Shown: positions 60,901 to 64,000 of the stretch, piece by piece
Numbering within the stretch: position 1 is the first letter of the stretch
Layout: the number at the start of each line of letters is the position of its first letter
Origin: Glossina fuscipes
Taxonomy: Eukaryota > Arthropoda > Insecta > Diptera > Glossinidae
Direction of reading: 5' to 3'
Assembly: GCF_014805625.2 (NCBI RefSeq)
Contig: NW_023998422.1
Coordinates: 8,719,312-8,783,311, forward strand
DNA: 64,000 nucleotides
Position numbers and translations under genes: made by a program
The notes under the pieces: generated by a model
Told to the model about the DNA's origin: nothing
Database searches by the model: none
Seen by the model: only the letters and a program-made list of their open reading frames with translations

Positions 60901-62305
60901 TCAAAGAATTGAATAACTAATAATTTTGATTTTTTTAGCTAATTCAACATATGAAGGAAACGGGAAACTTGGTGGTTGCCATTCAGCCTCTAAAAGCTCT
61001 ACTTATGATCAACTCAACTGTAACGGTGGCTCGCTATCTTTATATGCTGGGGAAATAATGCTTTATATACCCGAACACTCAATTGGCAAGAATATGCGTA
61101 AACATGTCTCGCTAATGCTGCTTAGTGATGAAACTTCGCGTATAAATATACCGAGTACCGAAACAATTTTGATAACCAGTATTATAATACATTGCTCGCC
61201 TCGCAATTACACGTTTCTCAAGCCGGTCATATTGAAAATTCCCCATTGTTTAGTGGATCCTGATTTGTGGAACGTTTCGATTTATCATGCCGATAACGAT
61301 CACGACGATTTAAATATAAATTGGCGTAAAATTATTGCTGTAGGCGAGGAGACCATTAACACACCTGTATTCGTACAATTAGAACCTCAGCATGTTTACA
61401 TAATGACCGAACAATTGGGTCGTTTTGTGGTAGTAGCAGAACCGAAACTATCAACAACAACACCATTAGAGAACTCTTTGAAAATGCGTTTATTAGCTTT
61501 TAGTCAATTTACACCGAGCAGCACAAATTGTAGCGTGCGTATTTATATAGTCAAAGATTTCCCTAATAGTCGGGATCTCTGCACTAGCATAGAATCTAAA
61601 TTGGGCGGCTCATTTATGGGTGAAAGTGAACCGTTCGCATTCTTTTTAAATAACGGTAGCATGAATATACGTTTACGTAATGCCGATATCGAATTATGGG
61701 ATTCGGATTGCGAAATGGATTTACACGAACAGATTATACCTTATAATCATATCTTAAGTAATAATTCGGTGCTGCATTGTGAATTTATTATAAAACGTAA
61801 TGAACTTTTATATGCTGCCGTTAATTTACAAATCGATTTTGCTCAATACAGTGATAGTCATTTATATAGTGAAGTGCATTCCTTTAGTATAACAAGACAA
61901 CCTACTAATATTCAAACATCAACGCCCCCTGCCTCCCTTGAACGTCAGGCGACCGTGACTATAGACAGTCATGGTAATTATGTGAATGAAGCGAGTCTAC
62001 CGTTAAATGGTGTACATTTACCGCACGATACAAAACGTCGAATATGCTCGGCTTTAGATCCGCCAAGAGAGGATGAACGCGATTGGCGTTTATTGGCGAA
62101 AAAATTGAATACAGATCGTTATATAGCCTATTTTGCCACTAAACCCTCACCCACCGAACAAATTTTAAATTTGTGGGAATGCCGCGCTAGTCAACGTACA
62201 TCGCCCGCTCATACTATCGTTGAATTGCTAATGATACTTAAAGATATGGAAAGGCAAGATGTCATGGATATTATAACCGAAACTATCGGTTCATTATGGA
62301 TTTAA
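48031..62305 (+). CDS. unc-5: Netrin receptor UNC-5 (11 coding exons, 1173 aa predicted)
   Basis: This is a single-pass axon-guidance receptor that binds netrin outside the cell and signals, mainly repulsion, through its cytoplasmic tail. Coding exons by my reading: 48031-48753, 48879-49095, 49214-49419, 49489-49567, 49631-49801, 49870-49923, 57552-57878, 58512-58640, 58732-58906, 58975-59048, 60939-62305. All introns are GT-AG and the phases match throughout, giving 3522 nt with stop. Domains: signal peptide 1-29, low-complexity linker 30-205, Ig 210-313 (Cys234, Cys246, Cys292, Cys294), Ig-C2 316-407 (Cys338, Cys389), TSP1-1 411-466 (WSSWSPW), TSP1-2 486-587 (WSAWSEW), membrane segment about 598-619, ZU5 about 745-850, UPA in the following 200 residues, death domain about 1084-1170. 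An in-frame TAA three codons before the ATG and an AAA-ATG context support the start. As I recall, the Drosophila protein is somewhat shorter (about 1070 aa); linker and TSP1-2 inserts explain the excess. The family call is very secure; exon edges are inferred without transcripts. Confidence 0.95.
48879..49095 (+). CDS. unc-5: unc-5 exon 2: rest of Ig1
   Basis: Encodes residues 242-313, beginning LHFKCSGSSQPPP and including the family-typical HVDPHTG and GPFKCECHAWSSRGVV segments that close the first Ig domain (Cys292/Cys294). The acceptor is TTTATGCAG and the donor CTT|GTAAGT, phase 1. The upstream in-frame reading through the 125-bp intron is poly-Leu, which is intronic and not part of the protein. 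Confidence 0.93.
49214..49419 (+). CDS. unc-5: unc-5 exon 3: Ig-C2 domain, first part
   Basis: Encodes residues 314-382. ELFCEPPSGFPVPSVNWYKN carries the first Ig cysteine (338) and the conserved tryptophan; TLTFRQVTLQ ends the exon. The acceptor is TTCCTTAG after a short intron containing a TA microsatellite; the donor is CAG|GTAAGT, phase 0. Confidence 0.93.
49489..49567 (+). CDS. unc-5: unc-5 exon 4: Ig-C2 domain, end
   Basis: Encodes residues 383-408. DMANYTCVAENIAG is the classical YxCxA-N closing motif of an Ig C2 domain (Cys389). The exon ends after TAT-G with donor GTAAGT, phase 1. Reading straight on stays open through the 63-nt intron, but splicing to 49631 joins directly to VNGGWSSWSPW, the expected start of the first TSP1 repeat. 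Confidence 0.88.
49568..49630 (+). other. unc-5 intron 4 (63 nt, frame-neutral, no stop)
   Basis: It starts GTAAGTTTT and ends TTTCTCAG. Its length is a multiple of three and the retained frame has no stop, so retention would add 21 residues between the Ig-C2 and TSP1-1 domains (about KFYFTEESNPEIKDASSYFS). Splicing restores the family-typical junction, so I treat it as an intron. Confidence 0.75.
49631..49801 (+). CDS. unc-5: unc-5 exon 5: first thrombospondin type 1 repeat
   Basis: Encodes residues 409-465. The sequence shows the WxxWxxW ladder (WSSWSPW), which is commonly C-mannosylated in this family, then GRKRTRSC and an 11-residue spacer to the next cysteine. It ends IQKSPDCLSCP. The donor is CCCG|GTAAGT, phase 1. 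Confidence 0.93.
49870..49923 (+). CDS. unc-5: unc-5 exon 6: linker between TSP1 repeats
   Basis: A 54-nt micro-exon encoding about residues 466-483 (DETQIVSAEGYDMPAMKR). The acceptor is TCTTTATAG and the donor AGAA|GTAAGT, phase 1. Fly UNC-5 has a similar short segment between its two TSP1 repeats, which is why I include so small an exon. The next intron is the longest in the gene. Confidence 0.85.
50588..50860 (+). repeat. Dispersed repeat in intron 6 (partner of 31488)
   Basis: The first 65 bases align with 31488-31572 as described there; the remainder (AAGAGAGATAGGATGTGC onward) could not be matched elsewhere in the window. Confidence 0.45.
50890..51152 (+). mobile_element. Dispersed repeat family R, copy in intron 6
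   Basis: The best-preserved copy: TATCTGTCCATCTGTCCGG, CCAACCACTTTTTCGACTAC, TTGCCATATAACGTTTTATT, GGTGGGTCGTGACCCGCTAT and AGTGTTTTTACTTGTTTC, in order. A palindromic GGGTCGTGACCC is conspicuous near the end. Confidence 0.7.
51990..52270. repeat. Poly-T, poly-A and TTG tracts in intron 6
   Basis: Poly-T at about 52010-52029, a 20-A run near 52224 and (TTG)n from 52258. Confidence 0.85.
52650..52756. repeat. CA microsatellite interrupted by a 10-N gap
   Basis: CA units run either side of ten N at 52702-52711. The array was probably not spanned reliably in assembly, so its length is uncertain. GACA units precede it. Confidence 0.95.
53420..53670. repeat. Direct repeat, two units about 132 bp apart
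   Basis: GGCAGATAACACTGGAACTC at 53468 recurs as GGCAGAGAATATTGGAACGG at 53600. Both are preceded by AGAG/GGGA-rich sequence and followed by TTG-TTG-C-A and AAG-CGA-GC-AAGC-TTG-type sequence. Diverged tandem duplication. Confidence 0.6.
54148..54335 (-). mobile_element. Dispersed repeat family R, minus-strand copy in intron 6
   Basis: It begins AAACAAGTAAACATACTGTG, then CATTTCAAAATAAGGTGTTA and ends with AGACGGACTAATGGGCAGAC, the reverse of the family order. Confidence 0.55.
54870..54975 (+). mobile_element. Mini-me/INE-like fragment in intron 6
   Basis: AACCGAAGGTTGAGAGG, GTCAAAAAGTTTGCAGCATC, CAGAAAGG and CAGAGACCACACAAAGT align with 7269-7349 of the 818-bp element (CACCGAAGGATGAGGG, GTCAAAACGTTTGCAACGTC, CAGAAGCA, CAGAGACCCCACAAAGT). 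Confidence 0.65.
55144..55180. repeat. (TAA)n microsatellite in intron 6
   Basis: About twelve ATA/TAA units, ending in ATGATAATTAC. Confidence 0.9.
55680..55930 (+). mobile_element. SINE-like copy in intron 6
   Basis: GAGTTCAAATCTC (B-box-like, 55708-55720), then GTAGTTATAGTGAGTGCTCA, GGGCACACATCC, CTCTTTCCTCACTTCTTTCC and an A-rich AATAAAAAAGAAAAAAAG tail. The layout parallels the copy at 35640. Confidence 0.5.
56820..57240. repeat. Simple repeats in intron 6
   Basis: TCG/TTA units at 56832-56855, poly-T at 57043-57054 and (GT)n at 57229-57244. A (TA)n at 57503-57524 sits 30 bases before the exon 7 acceptor. Confidence 0.8.
57552..57878 (+). CDS. unc-5: unc-5 exon 7: second thrombospondin type 1 repeat with long insert
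   Basis: Encodes residues 484-592. GRWSAWSEWSSC and IQIRRRKC open the second TSP1 repeat; CSGKDIQTAECRGEHC closes it. Between Cys508 and Cys572 lie 63 residues: an acidic patch (DDDD), then Ser, Asn and Gly runs including eight consecutive glycines from GGT/GGC codons. The first repeat has 11 residues at the equivalent place. The acceptor is TCATTCACAG just after a TA microsatellite; the donor is GATG|GTGAGT, phase 1. Confidence 0.93.
58512..58640 (+). CDS. unc-5: unc-5 exon 8: transmembrane segment
   Basis: Encodes residues 593-635. DFDWTLYLGLAFITAVFF leads into a hydrophobic run to about residue 619, followed by the stop-transfer CCARRGIR. This places the N-terminal domains outside and the ZU5/death half inside. 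The acceptor is CATTTGCAG and the donor ACAG|GTACCG, phase 1. Confidence 0.93.
58732..58906 (+). CDS. unc-5: unc-5 exon 9: juxtamembrane cytoplasmic tail
   Basis: Encodes residues 636-693 plus two bases of 694. It begins VMDPKYLPD and carries tyrosines in TNDNYDYASPG and HHYDVPNLSA. YDVP (686-689) fits a pYxxP SH2-docking pattern, and DNYD (659-662) fits a DxxD caspase-type pattern; both functions are inference. I chose the donor GCTAA|GTAGGT because it joins to TTATGTTAATCC to give SANYVNPIDD without frame loss. Confidence 0.88.
58975..59048 (+). CDS. unc-5: unc-5 exon 10: juxtamembrane tail continued
   Basis: Encodes residues 694-718 (NYVNPIDDLSADYLTDTPD, then TSTVDT). It is acidic and Thr-rich, with a second DxxD (DTPD, 709-712). 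The acceptor is TTTTTTTTGCAG and the donor ACCT|GTAAGT, phase 1. Confidence 0.88.
59049..60938 (+). other. unc-5 intron 10 (1.9 kb)
   Basis: Mostly complex sequence without obvious tandem repeats apart from a poly-T run just after the donor. A 109-codon open frame at 59804-60133 (+) has no family I recognise and no splice context; it may be chance or a mobile-element remnant. Confidence 0.7.
60939..62305 (+). CDS. unc-5: unc-5 exon 11: ZU5, UPA and death domain
   Basis: Encodes residues 719-1173 in one long exon. GGSLSLYAGEIMLYIPEHSI opens the ZU5 domain, which continues through IIHCSPRNYTFLKPVILKIP. The UPA-type region follows (QHVYIMTEQLGRFVVVAEP onward). The C-terminal 90 residues, from KRRICSALDPP, form a death domain with the family pattern DWRLLAKKL and LLMILKDMERQDV. 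In the family, these three domains pack into one autoinhibited module. The acceptor is TTTTTTTAG. The stop is TAA at 62303-62305. Confidence 0.95.
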
Positions 62306-62326
62306 ATTAAGGAACCAAAACAACGC

Positions 62327-62357
<31 letters not shown>

Positions 62358-62860
62358 AATTTTTTTAAAAAAATTTGAAAAAAAATTTAAAACCTACAAA
62401 CGCAAAGATTTTTTAGATTCCCTTTTTTTAAAGAAACAAAAAAAAAAAAAAAAAAACAAAAACAAAATATATGAAACTAAGTTTAAATTATTATTTTTTT
62501 TTTTTTTATCTAACTTGTAAATTTTGTCGGTTTTCGCTTTAAGTTTTGTTATTATTTTTGAAGTGCAGTTTTGCTACAGCAAATTAAAAGAATTTAAATA
62601 TTTAAAGGAGCAATCACAAGCAGGCAAAGTATTAAGGGCGCGATACCGCATTGACTCATATGATGTGAAAATTAAATTTTGGACATAGCAGGACGATATG
62701 ATATTCAATGTAATGAAAGTGTATAAATAAGTTCTTGCCGGCTTTTCTAAGGCAGGGTTACAGGAGTAAGTTCGCACCACACGTTAAAACCTATTAACAA
62801 AAACTACCCAAGGTGGGTGGTGAATTGGGGCCAATATTGGATCCAGGCAATAAATAAGAT
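62306..62860 (+). other. unc-5 3' UTR (approximate)
   Basis: After the stop come unusually long A runs (about 62327-62354 and 62438-62456) and a T run near 62494. These are genomic, not a poly(A) tail. ATTAAA at 62583-62588 and AATAAA at 62849-62854 are candidate polyadenylation signals; the true end is unknown. Confidence 0.45.
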
Positions 62861-64000
62861 AGATGCGACAAACCATTTTAAAAATGGCTACATGTAATCC
62901 AGAAGAACACCAATGCTACGACAAAAATGCAATAGTCGGGGAAAATGAGTTCCACAACAGTTGAGAAAGAAAACAGAAGGAGAAGGAATGTGTGCAATGC
63001 TGCTTTAGGTATCTGATCAGAGTAAATCGTTTTAAAATCGTAAATAGTTAAGCGCAAGGCAAAAGTGAATGTATTTGGAAAATCCAAAGCATAGAAGAAA
63101 TGCAGATTTATCCACAGTAGCTATCAACGCCGACAGTAACCGGCATTGATCGAAAAATAGCCGGTATAAAGAAAATCTTTACGACAATATATATCAGCGC
63201 ATGAAACAAGACCAGTTAATGGCAGGCACGCTTTAAGTAAGCGCGTAACTGGGATGTGTGGCACACTAAGGCGAATTCACTAGACTTCAAATGTCAAAAG
63301 TCAACGTTACCGACAGCAAATCGCCAAACTAAATGCTGTTAATACGCTTGCCGGCATAATAATTCTATCTCTGGCATATTCACTCTTCTACTACTTAGTT
63401 GCATCGATGGAGCAAACATTTTCTAAACAGCACGTCGACAGCAATGAAGAGCTTGAAAAATGTCTTGACGGATGATGTGCTTTAAAAGACAAACAATTGT
63501 TCTAAAAGGTACTCCAGAAACTGCTGCTAAAAAGGATATTAGAAAAATGTGTAGCTAGCAGTGGACAATACTTCAGTTAAAGTATTTTTGACCATTTCCT
63601 TGATGTAAGCGCTTTTTTTTTTCAAATCAGTAGCTCGGAAAGAACTTATTTGTACTTTATTGTAGATGCAGAAGGACATTTTCAGTGGATAATCGCTGCC
63701 CATGTTAGGCCTTTAAAGAAATGCAAACATTGCGGAGTAGATTTCTCGGGGCCAGGAAGAAATAAATAGTCAGCGTACCAGGCATATAAATCTGAAACTA
63801 GGTGTTACCTACAGATGGCCCTAACAGTCAATTAAGTTACTGTCACATCGCATCATGGGGCGTCATTAACTCTTGCTGACAAAGATTTCCAAGTCGCAAC
63901 AACAATGCAAGTTTCATGCACAAAGTTGGCTTGGAATAGCGTTGAACATGTCAAATTTTCACAAACACGAAGATGTGAAAAAACCATTCGATCAATGCTA
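62861..64000. other. Downstream flank, no gene recognised
   Basis: Complex sequence with short open frames only (up to 69 codons, minus strand). A neighbouring gene may lie beyond the window. Confidence 0.5.

Noticed and set aside
1..64000. CRISPR arrays, bacterial operons, plasmid or phage features
   Set aside because: Nothing of the kind is present; the window is insect nuclear DNA and all regular repeats lack spacer structure.

Overview
The window is nuclear DNA of a higher fly (Diptera, probably Schizophora). Four things suggest this: a netrin-receptor unc-5 gene whose exon order and domain wording follow the fly gene, AT-rich non-coding DNA, mini-me/INE-like dipteran repeats, and very abundant CA, TA, TTG and GTCY microsatellites. 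The species cannot be fixed from sequence alone; a calyptrate fly or tsetse is a guess. Two runs of N (100 and 10 bases) show it is an assembled draft scaffold.

Positions 1-48030 hold no gene I can support. They alternate between two textures. One is microsatellite-rich 'islands' of simple repeats (about 2.3-4.2, 9.7-11.2, 18.6-21.3, 25.7-27.1, 28.9-30.1, 32.4-34.2 and 41-43.8 kb). The other is more complex sequence carrying decayed mobile elements: a non-LTR retrotransposon fragment (741-1844), an 818-bp element with 17-bp terminal inverted repeats (7256-8073), a dispersed family ending in a conserved CTATAGTG/TTTACTTGTTT-type motif, tRNA-derived SINE-like copies, and several degenerate tandem arrays (14.6-15.45, 27.3-28.3, 32.19-32.44, 39.9-40.9 and 46.4-47.2 kb).

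Positions 48031-62305 hold the one clear gene: unc-5 on the + strand, in 11 coding exons with GT-AG junctions that all keep frame, predicted 1173 aa. Order along the protein: signal peptide, acidic and poly-Ser linker, Ig, Ig-C2, two thrombospondin type 1 repeats, one membrane segment, tyrosine-rich juxtamembrane tail, ZU5, UPA region, C-terminal death domain. Intron 6 (7.6 kb) and intron 10 (1.9 kb) carry repeats but no exon I could recognise. Oddities are a 63-residue Cys-to-Cys stretch in the second TSP1 repeat, where the first has 11, a 63-nt stop-free frame-neutral intron 4, and candidate DxxD and pYxxP motifs in the juxtamembrane tail.

Positions 62306-64000 are the 3' UTR and flanking DNA with no further recognised gene. 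I did not find a convincing new multi-gene system. The best leads are the link between mini-me-like elements and GTCY-type arrays, the repeat-island alternation, and the unc-5 protein oddities.
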